64,000 nt of DNA from Catonia carolina (GCA_035578175.1 JAQMRL010000008.1:93980541-94044540); one strand, 5' to 3'; positions 1 through 12,022 are shown, counted from the stretch's first letter. The notes: a model not told the origin generated them from the sequence alone. Numbers and translations are program-made.

Positions 1-139
1 ACCTATACCTCTTGTATTCTTAAATGCTCAATTATATATTTGTGTGACTATGTGATAAGAAACAGAATTATTTTTTGTAGCCCTGAACCTAGCAGATCGA
101 GTGAAAATAATTAAACACACCACCTGCTTGTTATGAGCA
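1..139 (-). repeat. SINE family A, copy A1 (partial)
   Basis: The 5' part of family A on the minus strand, recognised by the antisense of the block TAGTTCTGTTTCTTATCACA and ending at the terminal GCTCATAAC. It is cut by the left window edge. Confidence 0.75.
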
Positions 140-780
140 AAAATAGTTGCTTAACGTAGTCTAAAGCAGCAATACATGAAAAAATGGAAAATATTTTATT
201 ATTTTCTGATAATTATATAATTTGAATTATTCACCACAAATATAATTCACCAGGAAAACAGAATAAAAATATAAATGTTTCTATTAAAGATTTTATATGA
301 AGCGGTTAAAAATTGTTAACCTTAAGAAACATAACCTTCAATATTGATTGAAATACGAATATCAAATGCTTTAATAAGTACAATTATTTACGTAAAACTA
401 TTTATTGTTAAACGTAGTTTACACTTAACATAAAGTGTATGTAATTATTGTAATAAAATTTAAATTCATTGCACATTAGTTTGCATAACATTGTCTGAGT
501 ATAAAGATCCTTTTTACTCAATAATCATCTATCTTAACAATACAATACAACCAATTACAAACTACAATAAGTTCGTATGTTCATTCAACGTGAAAAACGC
601 ATGCTTTACATGTGATGTAAATGTGACACTCATAAATTACATTTATTTTTAACGCGATGTTACATAAAAATTTATATACTATTCGATTTTAGTATGAAAT
701 AAAATTGTAACTAACTAATTTATTGTACTGTACATAATATAAGTATGAAAAAATTAGATAATATATGTTGTTGGAATTTT
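140..780. other. Unassigned AT-rich intergenic sequence
   Basis: No open frame, RNA gene or repeat end recognised; only scattered A/T runs. Confidence 0.5.
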
Positions 781-1710
781 TACTTTCTCTTGCCTATATG
801 AATATATAGGAAGGAAAGTATTGTTTTCATGTCGATTTTTAGAAATCGAGTTTTCACCGGATCTATACGTTTTCAGACCCCCTGAACCCAAAAAACATGT
901 TTTTAGCGATTGGTCTGTGTGTGTGAACAGAATATCTCAAGAACGGAACATCGTACGAACTTGAAACTTGAAACTTAAGTTACATACCACTACCGGACGC
1001 GACACGAACATTTTCATCAAAATCGGTCAACCGGAAGTAGTAGTTTATTCGTATAATTTTCCAGTTTTTTGCGATTTTCTCAAAAACTGGTCCTACGATT
1101 TTTTTTAAAATCGCCTATTTTACTCAATTTTTTATTCTCTACAAGATAGGGTAGGCGCCATGTTTGCTGAAATTCTCGGTGAGGCTGTTTTCACGTAAAA
1201 ACTTTGTTTTTTTAAGATTACGGCTTTAATATAAATTTTAGCGCAAACACTTATATAATAAAAGTTGTAGAGAATTTAAAAACCTACAACTTCTGTTTCA
1301 AACATTTTTTTGTATAACGCTTAGTTTAGCGGTAATTTGCGATTTTCTGTTTTTTTTTCTCACGAAAACGTGAGAAAAATCGATTTTTTTAACATTTCGG
1401 TCTTAGTATGCATTTTACGACAAAAGTGTATATAATAAAAGTTATAGAAAATTAAAAGATCTACAACTTTTGTTTAGAGCATTTTTCTCTACAGAGCCTA
1501 GTTTAGCGTGAAAGCGTGATTTTCCGTATTTTTAAGCCAAATTGAGTTCGATTGTCATTTTGCGTCATTCACTCATGATTAAAATAAGGTTATGTTTTTG
1601 AGGTTAGTTTTTGTTTATTTCTAATATTTTATTAATAATGTTAGGTTTATTATTAATCATTTGCATTGGCAAGAGAAAGTTGTGTGAGTGTTTCACACCA
1701 GATTTTTTTA
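781..1710 (+). repeat. Repeat family B, copy B1 (near full length)
   Basis: An about 930-bp repeat that recurs at least seven times here. It begins ACTTTCTCTTGCC and carries the inverse GGCAAGAGAAAGT near 1668-1680, followed by the hairpin GTGTGAGTGTTTCACAC and a T-run. Just inside the 5' end, a longer hairpin pairs ACTTTC/CCTATAT with ATATAGG/GAAAGT. A short GT run follows at about 915. The interior holds two diverged copies of a roughly 175-bp unit (about 1195-1370 and 1370-1510). It has no coding capacity and looks like a non-autonomous element of unassigned class. Confidence 0.8.
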
Positions 1711-2271
1711 AGTTATATCAATGAAATTGTAATGTTTCAATAATTTGAAATAAGTCACGTGCATCAGTTATTTACATATTCCCGTTACTACCCCTCCAAA
1801 TATTATTTATTTTATTTTAATCCTCAATGTGTGTACGTTGTAATCTGTTCAATTTAAGAACAATAAGCAAAACTCAATGACCAAATATGAGATGAGGATA
1901 ATTATGATGTGTGTAGTCTTGTACAGACTCAGACATCGTAAAGTTCTTAATAAAATAATTAGACCTAATTTTACCATTTATAAATTTTTGTTTTAAACAT
2001 TTAAAAGTTATGTCAAAAAACCCAGAATTTTGAATTGGTTGGGGAGTTTCTGAGAGTACCTCGTACAAACAAACAAAAAAGCAAGAAAAATTGCACGACT
2101 AGGATAAAAGCATCGTGGAAGACCAATAAATTTTATGAAGTCGCACGCAATGCTGGCAATCGCTGTTATGTGCAGCGTTACATTAGAATCCATCTCAGTC
2201 ACTACTGTTTAAAAATTTAAACGCTCTCCTCTAAACTCTTTTAGAGCCCGTTATGGCCAAATTTTCAATTT
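1711..2271. other. Unassigned intergenic sequence with terminal hairpin
   Basis: No recognised gene. Overlapping 60-residue frames on both strands have no visible family match. Bases 2245-2283 form a long hairpin (GCCCGTTATGG and CCATAACGGGC arms) at the start of SINE copy A2. Confidence 0.45.
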
Positions 2272-2668
2272 GCCCATAACGGGCAGGTAAAATGTTAAAT
2301 TAATTGCACTCGATCTGCTGGATCCAGGGCTACAATAATAGTTCTGTTTCTTATCATATAGTCAGCCAATTATACGACTGAACTATTTAAGAACTGAAAA
2401 GGTAGAGGTGTAAAAGACACTACTTAGAGTTATCTCCTCTGATACAAATGAATTTCACTATAAAGCCAGATCCTGTGGTGAATGAAGTGAAAGTTTCATT
2501 TGCAGCGTGGAAAGTATATGCTTTTCGGAGGGCCTGACATGCTGATTAGCATACTGTTTCAATTCGGTGATGAAGGCAAAATAGTAAACCACCTCAATTC
2601 TCGTTTTTACTTAGTAAAAACTCTAGAGGTTCAGACCAGCCTTTCGGCTGTTGACCTAAACAACAATC
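2272..2668 (+). repeat. SINE family A, copy A2
   Basis: Full-length about 395-bp family A unit, from GCCCATAACGGGC to the 3' end CAGCCTTTCGGCTGTTGACC plus a short AAC tail. The short frame here (2500-2703) is part of the repeat. Confidence 0.85.
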
Positions 2669-2677
2669 TACATAAAA

Positions 2678-2800
2678 AGTTAGTGAGCCTGGATTGGGTT
2701 TGAAGTTCCAGTTTCTACCGGAAGTGGCCCTAAACCGGAAGTCTAAGAAACAAAGTTGGATTTTGGAAAAAAAGTTGTTATTTGAATTCTCTAAAAGAGT
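2678..2800. repeat. Repeat family G, fragment G1
   Basis: Shares the segment AGTTAGTGAGCCTGGATTGG and the ACCGGAAGT-rich block with the tandem copies at 15.7-16.3 kb. It lies immediately 5' of an RTE-like fragment, with G2 on the other side. Confidence 0.55.
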
Positions 2801-2840
2801 AGTGTTAATAAATGTGTTCTCTAAAGGAGTAGTGTTAATA

Positions 2841-3625
2841 AAAATGTTGAGATTCGCCGATGATATAGTAGTATTAGCCGAGGCAAAGAATGAACTAGAG
2901 GATGCCTTAAATGGAATGGATGAGATCTTGAGGAAGGATTACTTCATGAAAATTAATAAGAACAAAACGAAAGTGTTGTGCAGCAGCAAGAGTGGTTTAG
3001 AAGAGATGGGAAATTTAAAAGTAGGCAACGAAAACATACAGGAAATTGGGGAATTCTGCTATCTAGGGAGTAAAATAACAAAGGATGGTAGAAGCACGAG
3101 TGATATCAAGAGTAGAATTGCTCAAGCTAGAAAAGCCTTTGAAATGAAAAACAGCTTACTGACTACAAACATTGATTTACAGATTAGGAAAAATTTCTTA
3201 AAACATTATGTTTGGAGTGTAGCATTATACGGAAGTGAAACGTGGGTGATAGGGGCTGTAGAACGGAAGAGGATAGAAGCTTTTGAAATGTGGTGTTATA
3301 GGAAAATGTTAAAGATTAGGTGGGTGGACAAAATAAGTAATTTAGAGGTTCTTAGGCGAGTGGATGAAAAAAGAAGTATATGGGAGCATCTTACCAAAAG
3401 AAGGGATAGGCTAGTGGGGCATATCCTAAGGCATCCAGGTATTGGGCTATCAATAATGGAGGGTAACATTGAGGGAGTAAATTGTAGAGGGAGGCAAAGA
3501 TTAGAATATATAAAGCAAATTACAAAAGATGTAGGGTGTTACAGGTATGTAGATATGAAACGACTTGCGCAAGATAGAACAGGTTGGAGAACTGCATCAA
3601 ACCAGTCGAGAGACTGATGACAAAA
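2841..3625 (+). pseudogene. RTE-like LINE reverse transcriptase, 3' fragment 1
   Basis: An open frame (2694-3617) carries the C-terminal part of a non-LTR reverse transcriptase: the catalytic FADD in MLRFADDIVVLAEAK, then KINKNKTKV, FCYLGSKIT, LYGSETW, the thumb-like EAFEMWCYRKMLKIRW and the C-terminal GHILRHPG and AQDRTGWR. The fingers, the rest of the palm and the endonuclease are absent, so it is 5' truncated. The frame's first 49 codons are read from repeat G and a local duplication (2797-2841), so its ATG is not native. It ends TGATGAC plus an A-run, as 3' LINE ends do. The RTE/BovB-like clade is assigned from general resemblance. Confidence 0.85.
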
Positions 3626-3639
3626 AAAAAGAGTAGATA

Positions 3640-3860
3640 CAGAAATAAATGGTTTTGAAGTTTCGTTTTCGACCGAAGTAAAGAAATCAAATTTGGAATT
3701 TGGAAACAAAAATAGTGTCATTTGATTCGTCTTAAATAGTGGATACAGAAATCACTAACGATTTTTGCCATAATTCAAAGGAATACCTAAGCCTTTTTAA
3801 AAATTGCCACCACCTATGAGACAGCGTCGTCTTATGAAAGGTATTTTAAAATTATAACCA
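3640..3860. repeat. Repeat family G, fragment G2
   Basis: Matches the unit at 15780-16000 (TCAAGAAATCAAA-like block, AATAGTGTCATTTGATTC, then AAAATTGCCACCA). It lies directly after the RTE-like fragment. Confidence 0.6.
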
Positions 3861-4707
3861 TTTACGCAGATTCTAGTAAACTAGTGTGATACGAGGGCGT
3901 TACTAACGTCAGCTGTTTTCTTTGGTTCCAGGTGGAACATTAAATCTTTTGTATATGTAAATGATACTGTAATAAAAATTCTACACAATACAAACGCAGA
4001 TAGAAGCATAAGTTATTTTATTTATTTTTTATTATATATCATCACACATTGTGTATTTTATTATGTAGGTGTACAAAACACACAAGGTCAAACGTACAGC
4101 CACTTATATATTATAGTACGGTAATTGGTTTCAACTGATTGCTTCCACTCCTTTATATTACAAGTACGGTGTATTAAAACGAATCTAGTCATGTATAGAC
4201 ATGCATACAAAGACAGTCAATCGTATCACGTGATTAATCATATTACGTCGGTTTCATTTATATATAAATTAGTAATAATTAGTCATAAAACAATGAAAAA
4301 GCCACAGATAGACTCTGGTTAATGAAATCATCATAAATAAATAAAACGACACAAACTTTTAAGTGGATAGTTAAATTGTACGTAATTAAGAGTGCGGAAT
4401 AAAAGACGTATTGTTTCTAATTATGACTGTATTGATTGAAGTACATAGTTACAATAATTTTTCAAATTTGGCATTTGTGCAATGATTACGAATTAAAATA
4501 GGTCACATGACACTATTGTTAAAACGCATTATGAAATAGGGTTCGTCAATAAATTGTCAACAATAATAATTAGGAAATAAGCCAACAATATAAATCTGAC
4601 AATGATTTTGAATTTCTCAGTAATCCTATAAAAAAACCCTATTGTACACAAATTATGAAAAAATAACGTATATCATAAAACTGATGAAAATGATAATATA
4701 ACAAACA
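3861..4707. other. Unassigned AT-rich intergenic sequence
   Basis: Nothing recognisable; a 65-residue frame at 4125-4322 has no family features. Confidence 0.5.
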
Positions 4708-5466
4708 AAAATCTTGTGTAAACATTCACACGACTTTCTCTTGCCAATGAAAATACAGCAATGTAAAATTAAAAGCGTAACACAATTTAAATCATGAGTG
4801 AATATGACGCTAAAAAACTCTAGAAAAAAATGTTTGACACAAAAGTTGTAAATTTTTTAATTTTCTAAAATTGTTTTATATACATAGTCGTAAAATGCAT
4901 ACAAAAGCCGCAATCTTAAAAAATACTACTTTTTACAGATTTTGATTAGTGAAATACACGTAACGCTTAACTAAGCGACGTAGAAAAGACGGTCGAAATA
5001 AAATTTGTAAGTGTATTTGAATTTTACATACTAAGGTCGAAAACTTGAAAAGAATTTTTACCTCGAGAGCACAGGCCCCGAGAATTTCAACAGACCTTAC
5101 CCTATCTAGTAGAGCATAAAAAATGTGAATTTTAAAATAAATTGTACGAGACGTTTTGGAGTAAATCGTAAAAAGTGAAAAATTGCACGAATAAACTACT
5201 ACTACTACTTCCGGTTGACAAATTTTGATGAAAATGTTCGTGTTGGAGCCCTCTCTAGTGGTACTTACCTTAAGTTACAAGTTTACGTTATGTCGTTCTT
5301 GCGAGATATTTTTTTCACACACAGACCAATCCTTAAAACATATTTTATGGGGTTCAGGGGGCCTTAAAACGTCCATCTCCGGCAAAAACTCGATTTCGAA
5401 AATCGCCTAGAAAACAATACTTTCCTGTCTTGTTTATTTATATAAAATTACGCCAAAAGAAAGTAA
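4708..5466 (-). repeat. Repeat family B, copy B2 (diverged)
   Basis: Antisense copy from the CTTGTGTAAACATTCACACG hairpin and ACTTTCTCTTGCC end to an AGAAAGT end near 5466. It retains the block before the GT run and the segment TTCAGGGGGCC, but has many substitutions. Confidence 0.7.
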
Positions 5467-5740
5467 AAATACAGAACTACTGGTAATCTTAACCGATAAC
5501 GAATAATTTCATGTATATACTCGTAATTTTCTTGTATACAGTATTTCAATAAAAAAATAACTAGCAATTTGTTTTAAATTGGTGAATATTATAGTTATTT
5601 AGTTTTATAATTTTGATTTTTAGTTGAATTTTATCTAAAATGATGCACTATTTGCCATATTTTATTAAGTTAGATTTACATTTATCTTAAACTCATATTC
5701 ACGTTTTCACTTTTCACTTTTAATTTTTAACTTGTTTATA
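5467..5740. other. Unassigned AT-rich spacer
   Basis: No feature seen between repeat B2 and the second RTE-like fragment. Confidence 0.4.
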
Positions 5741-6600
5741 GAAGAGACTTTGTATATGAATGAAATGAAGGAAAAATTTGAAGCAGGAATAAAAATTTAA
5801 GGAGAAACAATAAAAATGCTGAGATTCGCCGATGATATGGCAGTATCAGCCGAGACAAAGAAAGAACTAGAGGATATCTTAAATGGAATGGATGAGATCA
5901 TAAGAAAGGATTACTTCATGAAAATTTATAAGAACAAAACGAAAGTGTTGTGCAGCAGCAAGAGTGGTTTAGGAGAGGAGGAAAATTTAAAAGTAGGCAT
6001 CGAAAACATACAGGAAGTTGGGGAATTCTGCTACCTAAGGAGTAAAATAACTAAGGATGGTAGAAGCACAAGTGATATCAAAAGTACAATTGCTCAAGCT
6101 AGAAAAGAAAAAAAAGCCTTTGAAAAGAAAAACAGCTAACCGACTAGAAACATTGACTTACAAACTAGGAAAAATTTCTCAAAACATTATGTTTGGAGTG
6201 TAGCATTATACGGGAGTGAAACGTGGGTGATAGCGGCTGTAGAAAGGAAGAGGATAGAAGCTTTTGAAATGTGTTGTAATAGGAAAATGTTAAAGATTAG
6301 GTGGGTGGAAAAGATAAGTAATTTAGAGGTTCTTAAGGAAGTGGATGAAAAAAGAAATATGCAATCATCTTACCAGAAGAAAGATAGGCTAGTGGGGCAT
6401 ATTTTAAGAGATCCAAATATTGGTCTATCAATAATGGAGGGTAATATTGAGGGAGTGAATTGTACAGGCAAAGATTAGACTAATAAAGCAAATAACAAAC
6501 AATGTAGGGTGTACAGGTATGTAGATATGAAAGAACTTGCGGAAATAGAACAGCTTGGAGAACTGCATAAAACCAGTTGAGAGACTGATGACAAAAAAAA
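5741..6600 (+). pseudogene. RTE-like LINE reverse transcriptase, 3' fragment 2 (broken)
   Basis: Closely related to the fragment at 2841-3625. It begins slightly further upstream (KEKFEAGIKI region), has FADD in LRFADDMAV, then a stop at about 6137 and several indels, for example extra AAA codons near 6110 and a shift before 6227. The reading continues at 6227-6478 with the thumb block and ends TGATGAC plus an A-run at 6600. It is an old inactive copy. Confidence 0.83.
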
Positions 6601-6907
6601 GTTTTACCTAAGACATAAAAGCGAAAATCCCCACTTATTGACTGAATTCTTTCCGATAAAACAGAACTTGAAAAATGTTCTTATTTGTTCCTTAGATGAT
6701 GAATAGAAAGACATTTACAATTCGACCACTCACCCTTTAAGAGGTAAAAACGGAGTAACTAATCGAAATCAATAAATATTATTTCTACTACACGTTTCTA
6801 AGAACTCTGAAAAATCGGCAAGCCTATTCTTAAAGTGGTACGTAATAATGCACATTGAAAAGAGAAACCGGGAAAAGTAAAAATTAGTTTCTATAATCCT
6901 CGCCACT
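6601..6907. other. Unassigned spacer
   Basis: No gene or repeat end recognised. Confidence 0.4.
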
Positions 6908-7428
6908 GCCCATAACAGACAGGTGGAGTGTCAAATTATGTACACTCAATCTGTTCGTTGCAGGGCTAAAATAAATAGTTCTGTTTACCATATGATAACC
7001 ACATGGTTTTATTTAGTTGTGTGAATATGTGATAACATGGTCAGTCAATTAAATGAATGAATCATTTAAGAACAGAAGAGGTAGAGGTGTAAAAGACACT
7101 TCTCAGAGTTATCTCCTCTGAAAGTAATGAATTTCATTGTACAGCCAGACCCTGTGGTGAATGAAGTGAAGGTGTCATTTACAGAGTGGAAAATATGTGC
7201 TTTTCAGAGGGCCCGGCAAGCTGATAAGCGTACTTTTCCACTCAGTGAGGAAGGCAATTGTAAACCACCTCACTCGTTTTACTTAGTAAAACCTCTAGAG
7301 CAGTGTTTCCCAAACTTTTTTTTCTCGTGGCACACTACAAAAAAAAAACGGTCAATAGCCGCGGCACACCTATTACTTTATGCCATTGGTAAAGCTTAAG
7401 TACTTGATATAAACGTACTTATATAATA

Positions 7429-7612
7429 CGACGGCAGTCCAGAAAGTCTGTCACGTTCTGATATAAATAAAAACTAAGTACAAGAAAAAAAATTTATTAT
7501 ATACATTTGAAAGTGCAACTAAAATGCTATTTTTCTACATAATCACCAAACAAATTAAGACACTTATCATAGCGGTGAACTGATTTTGAAATGCCGGCGT
7601 CATAAAAGTTAT
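7429..7612 (-). mobile_element. Mariner 3'-end fragment
   Basis: Starts after a TA with CGACGGCAGTCCAGAAAGT and continues with a tract that aligns to the first 180 bp of the palindromic mariner at 27339, including the antisense of the transposase C-terminal codons (SPACER to YDKCLN region, diverged). The other end is lost. Confidence 0.65.
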
Positions 7613-7665
7613 TTCTTAGTTATCGGCTAGGCATTATTTTGTTTGACCGTTTAAATTTAATTTAT

Positions 7666-7797
7666 TACTTTCTCTTGCCTATATGAATATATAGGAAGGA
7701 AAGTATTGTTTTCATGTCGATTTTTCGAAATCGAGTTTTCACCGGATCTATACGTTTTCAGACCCCCTGAACCCAAAAAACATGTTTTTAGCGATTG

Positions 7798-7832
<35 letters not shown>

Positions 7833-8622
7833 TGTGTGAACAGAATATCTCAAGAACGGAACATCGTACGAACTTGAAACTTGAAACTTAAGTTACATAC
7901 CACTACCGGACGCGACACGAACATTTTCATCAAAATCGGTCAACCGGAAGTAGTAGTTTATTCGTATAATTTTTCAGTTTTTTGCGATTTTCTCAAAAAC
8001 TGGTCCTACGATTTTTTTTAAAATCGCCTATTTTACTCAATTTTTTATTCTCTACAAGATAGGGTAGGCGCCATGTTTGCTGAAATTCTCGGTGAGGCTG
8101 TTTTCACGTAAAAACGTTGTTTTTTTAAGATTACGGCTTTAATATAAATTTTAGCGCAAAAACTTATATTATAAAAGTTGTAGAGAATTTAAAAACCTAC
8201 AACTTCTGTTTCAAACATTTTTTTTGTATAACGCTTAGTTTAGCGGTAATTAGCGATTTTCTGTTTTTTTTCTCACGAAAACGTGAGAAAAATCGATTTT
8301 TTTAACATTTCGGTCTTAGTATGCATTTTACGACAAAAGTGTATATAATTAAATTTATAGAAAATTAAAAGATCTACAACTTTTGTTTAGAGCATTTTTC
8401 TCTACAGAGCCTAGTTTAGCGTGAAAGCGTGATTTTCCGTATTTTTAAGCCAAACTGAGTTCGATTGTCATTTTGCGTCATTCACTCATGATTAAAATAA
8501 GGTTATGTTTTTGAGGTTAGTTTTTGTTCATTTCTAATGTTTTAATACTAATGTTAGGTTTATTGTTAATTATTTGCATTGGCAAGAGAAAGTTGTGTGA
8601 GTGTTTCACACCAGATTTTTTT
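7666..8622 (+). repeat. Repeat family B, copy B3 (full length, GT run expanded)
   Basis: Nearly identical to B1 through both hairpins and both inverted ends. The GT microsatellite (about 7801-7831) is much longer than in B1. The similarity implies recent spread or conversion. It is nested in the hAT element. Confidence 0.85.
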
Positions 8623-8735
8623 CCTTGAGTTCCGCGGCACACTTGGCCGGCCTCGCGGCACACAGTTTGGGAACCTCTGCTCTAGAGTCTAGAGCATCAA
8701 ACCAGCCTTTCGGCTGTTGACCTAAACAACAACAA

Positions 8736-9969
8736 TCCTCGCCAGTAATATAAGCGGTTGAATCCTTAATTAAATTTATAAATAATATGAAATTTATTGG
8801 TGTTTTTCTCAAAATAATATTGTTTCGTCAACCTAAATATTACAAATTCCACTAATCAAAACTTGTGGTTTTATTAGTTAGAATAACGGGAAACTACTGT
8901 ACAAAAATATTTTTACAAGAAAAAACACAAGTATCAAAAATCTTCACTAATGAGTAAACAATATCTGAAAACGAAAACAATATTTTAAAACAAAACTAAA
9001 TGCGTAGTAGAAAAAATAGAAGTAAGAGAAAAAAATCTAAACCAAAAAATAACTTAAAGTAAAAACTAATGAAATAAATTTGTAAACAAGCTAAGATTTC
9101 AAATTCAACAAATTCTTAAATTTATTTTTCTTTTATTATTTATTTTTCTATGTAATACGTCTACAGTAATACAAGGGTACTTATGCATATGTTAAATATC
9201 ACATGTGTTAGTTTATCGCATTAAGTTTGCTGATTATACTTTCTCCACTAACACACACACATACGTAGTATATTCGTACTGGTGTAATATAAATAAAATG
9301 TAGACTGTATGGCGCTTTAGTTCTAATCCGTTTACACGTGTAGTGAGTGCCTAACCAAACCTAACCTCAATTATAATTCAAATACACTTACACACAGTGT
9401 ACTTCTATATTTTCTTTCTTTATTAAGAAGTTTGATAAGGGAATACTTATGACTGAAATAATTCAAACCGTTTAGATAAAAACATGTAAGTTTTCATTAT
9501 AATTATTATTATTTTCCATTAAAATAATCTACATATTTCTGTTTTTCAAAGTTAAAATACTTTAAAATCTATTTTAAGTTGTACAAATCATAAAAGTTTA
9601 AAATGATTTTCTTTCCTGTGAGCGTCGTCTCAATTTAAATTTATTTATCGTTATTTTCAAACTTATCTATAAACTCTGCCCAAATTCTTTGAAGAAATAC
9701 AATGGAATTATATTTTATCTGTTGGTTTATATTGAATAATACTAATAATAAAACGAATAACATCTTCAAGGACAACCAGTCATTTGTTTCTGTTTTTTTT
9801 ACGTTTGCTTTTTCTTTTAAAAAAGTTGAGAGGGTTCAACGTATTCTTTATAGAGCAGTTGCTAATATTTTTGAGCGACCAAGTTTCAAAATTTTGAAAC
9901 AAAGAAACGTTACTAGATTGTAACTTTGCTTTGATTGTTATTTATTACATTTTCTATAGTTTATTTTTA
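8736..9969. other. Unassigned AT-rich intergenic sequence
   Basis: No gene recognised. There is a short CA run near 9251. The 73-residue frame at 9702-9923 has no convincing match. Confidence 0.5.
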
Positions 9970-10782
9970 CCCATGACATGCAGATGGAGTGTTAAATTAT
10001 TTGTACTCAATCTGTTAGTTCCAGGGCTACAAAAAAATAGTTCTGTTTCTTATCACATGGTCAGCTAATTGTATGATTGAAGCTTTTAAGAACAGAAGAA
10101 GTAGAGGTGTAAGACACTACAGTTCGTAAAATGAAATATGAAGTCGGTTCGGAACTATGTATTCACCAAGTAAAAAACATTAAAATTTCACGTACGGCTC
10201 ATTTTAAAGTTTAGTTATTTGTTATTTTATTCGTATAAATTACGAAACACGGTAGTGTATTAGGCATTTTTCACTTAGTCCATCTTTCAGAACATACAGC
10301 ACAATCAATTTTAAGAGGAAAATGGCGTTTTAAGAAGTGTTTCTGCATGTTTTCTGATAATTTTAGCTTAAATTTCAGCTATATAGTAAAAAATGGTTAA
10401 AGAATTACAGAGTTTGTAAATAAAATTGTTATTTTCGTTCCCTCCCGATAGACGTAACGAGTTAGAACTAACGCTGTATATCTTTAATTAACAAGGGAAT
10501 GAAATTAAATTATTAATGAATAAGTAGTGTTCATGTGAAGATTATAGTCGAAATTATCTCCTCTGAGAGCAATGAATTTCATTATACAGCCAGACTCTGT
10601 GGTGAATGAAATGGTGTCATTTGTAGGATAGAAAGTAGACAGTGGGCCTGGCATCCTGATAAGCATACTTTTACACTCGGTGGGTAAGGCATTGGTAAAC
10701 CACCTCACTCTTCGTTTTCCGTAGTAAAGCCTCCAGACTAGAGGTTCAAACCAGTCTTTCGGCTGATAACTAAAACAACAGT
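9970..10782 (+). repeat. SINE family A, copy A4, interrupted by about 420 bp
   Basis: The first part spans 9970-10125 and the second 10546-10782, ending CAGTCTTTCGGCTGATAAC. The intervening 10126-10545 is not family A and shows no clear inverted ends or target duplication. Confidence 0.75.
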
Positions 10783-11150
10783 TTATTTTATAGCAGTGTA
10801 CGAAAACAGTGTTTTTAATTTACATTAGTATGTATTCTAATATATTATTGGCAACTTATATCCTAACTCGTGTTACACCGAATTCTTGTAAAGATTGCAT
10901 CATCAATTACAATCGCGTATACCATTTAAAATAGTTATATCTATTTCCTCACTATTTTTATATCTTTTATTAAAAAAATTCGGTTGTTTCTATATTTATT
11001 ACATCTAGGCATACATTCATCATAGTTTATTAAGCAAAAACATGACAAGACATAGGTCACATTGCGATTATTATCCTATTGCATATATCAGTATCAACAA
11101 CTAATTTTTATTCCGATTTCCTCATAAATTATCATCGGATTTATGTTTAA
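10783..11150. other. Unassigned AT-rich spacer
   Basis: Nothing recognised. Confidence 0.4.
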
Positions 11151-12022
11151 CTAGCATACCCCGCGCGGGTTCGCTCGCGAAACATGAGTAATAATATTTT
11201 TTTCATAAATACGCAACAGAAATTGTGCATCTGCTTAGTGTACGCCACGAAAAAATCCGCTGTGAAGACCAGTTGCCAATTTAATATAAATTGAACAAAT
11301 TAAAAAAAAAATTTCATACATTACAAATCCATTTCTGTTTTATTTGTATTATAAATGCAAGAGTCTACTATACTTGGCACAATACTGTTGTGAAAATGCA
11401 TAGTTCAGTCGAATAATCATGTCCCAATCTTTACGTGGAACCAAAATAGCACTTTTTTTAAATGTCCGTCATATTAAAATGAAAACTGAGATTTTACTTT
11501 TTTTAATATTTACATTGTATAAAACATTGCGATCTTAAACATACTTAAACCACGATTTTTTACGTGAAGCCTAAATAAAGTAACAGACGCTAAACAAGCA
11601 CACTAACAGAAAACCGGGTAAGAACTGGGTACTTTTTAATTGCTGGATCTCCGACAAATTTTTAAACAAAAAATTGAAGTTAAACGAATAAATGCAGGAA
11701 AAACAGGCTTTTTAATTAGCTGTAGCGTTAAAATTTTTCTGTTCGGTCGTTTTTGAAACAGAACTCTTAAAACACACCGGACTCCGTGGCGGGCTTATAG
11801 CTTGGCTGACTGCATGGTCCAACGTACACACACACATTATATATTTATGAAAATCTTCATTCAGGCTCTTAGGATTATCATTTTTGAAAATTAAAAAAAA
11901 AATTGTTGCTGTGAATATAAATACGAATATGCTGTCAAAATTTCACGAAAATTCGTTCTGTAGTTTTGGAAATTAGCCTGCACAAAAAAAAACACAATTT
12001 ATCTTTAAAATATTAGTATAGA
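11151..12022 (-). mobile_element. Non-autonomous Helitron (minus strand)
   Basis: Read on the minus strand, the 5' end is TCTATACTAATATTTTAAAG (from 12022) and the 3' end is CCCGCGCGGGGTATGCTAG, i.e. a short GC-rich palindrome just before a terminal CTAG, followed by T (position 11150). TC...CTRR ends with a 3' hairpin are Helitron hallmarks. There is no Rep/helicase coding sequence, so it is a non-autonomous copy. Confidence 0.75.

Larger units (their letters stand above)
7301..8679 (+). mobile_element. Non-autonomous hAT element, with nested insertions
   Basis: Ends are CAGTGTTTCCCAAACT and, inverted, CAGAGGTTCCCAAACT, followed by matching GTGGCACAC / GTGTGCCGCG subterminal sequence. The 8-bp target duplication CTCTAGAG (7293-7300 and 8680-8687) is exact. 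Both the terminal CAG and the duplication length are hAT hallmarks. No transposase is present. A mariner end (7429-7612) and repeat B3 (7666-8622) lie inside, so most of the length is nested material. Confidence 0.88.
6908..8735 (+). repeat. SINE family A, copy A3, split by a hAT insertion
   Basis: Family A runs from 6908 to 7300 and resumes at 8680-8735 with TCTAGAG...CAGCCTTTCGGCTG. The interruption is the hAT element at 7301-8679, flanked by an 8-bp duplication of CTCTAGAG. Confidence 0.88.

Noticed and set aside
7706..7891. Recurring 60-85 residue frames with VCVCVC tracts (7706, 19889, 48067 and others) as small conserved proteins
   Set aside because: They are all read from repeat family B across its GT microsatellite; the frame shifts between copies and no start or splice context supports coding.
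9702..9923. Frame with VERVQRILYRAVANIFERP as a LINE thumb or host exon
   Set aside because: Vague resemblance only; no flanking RT motifs or splice sites.
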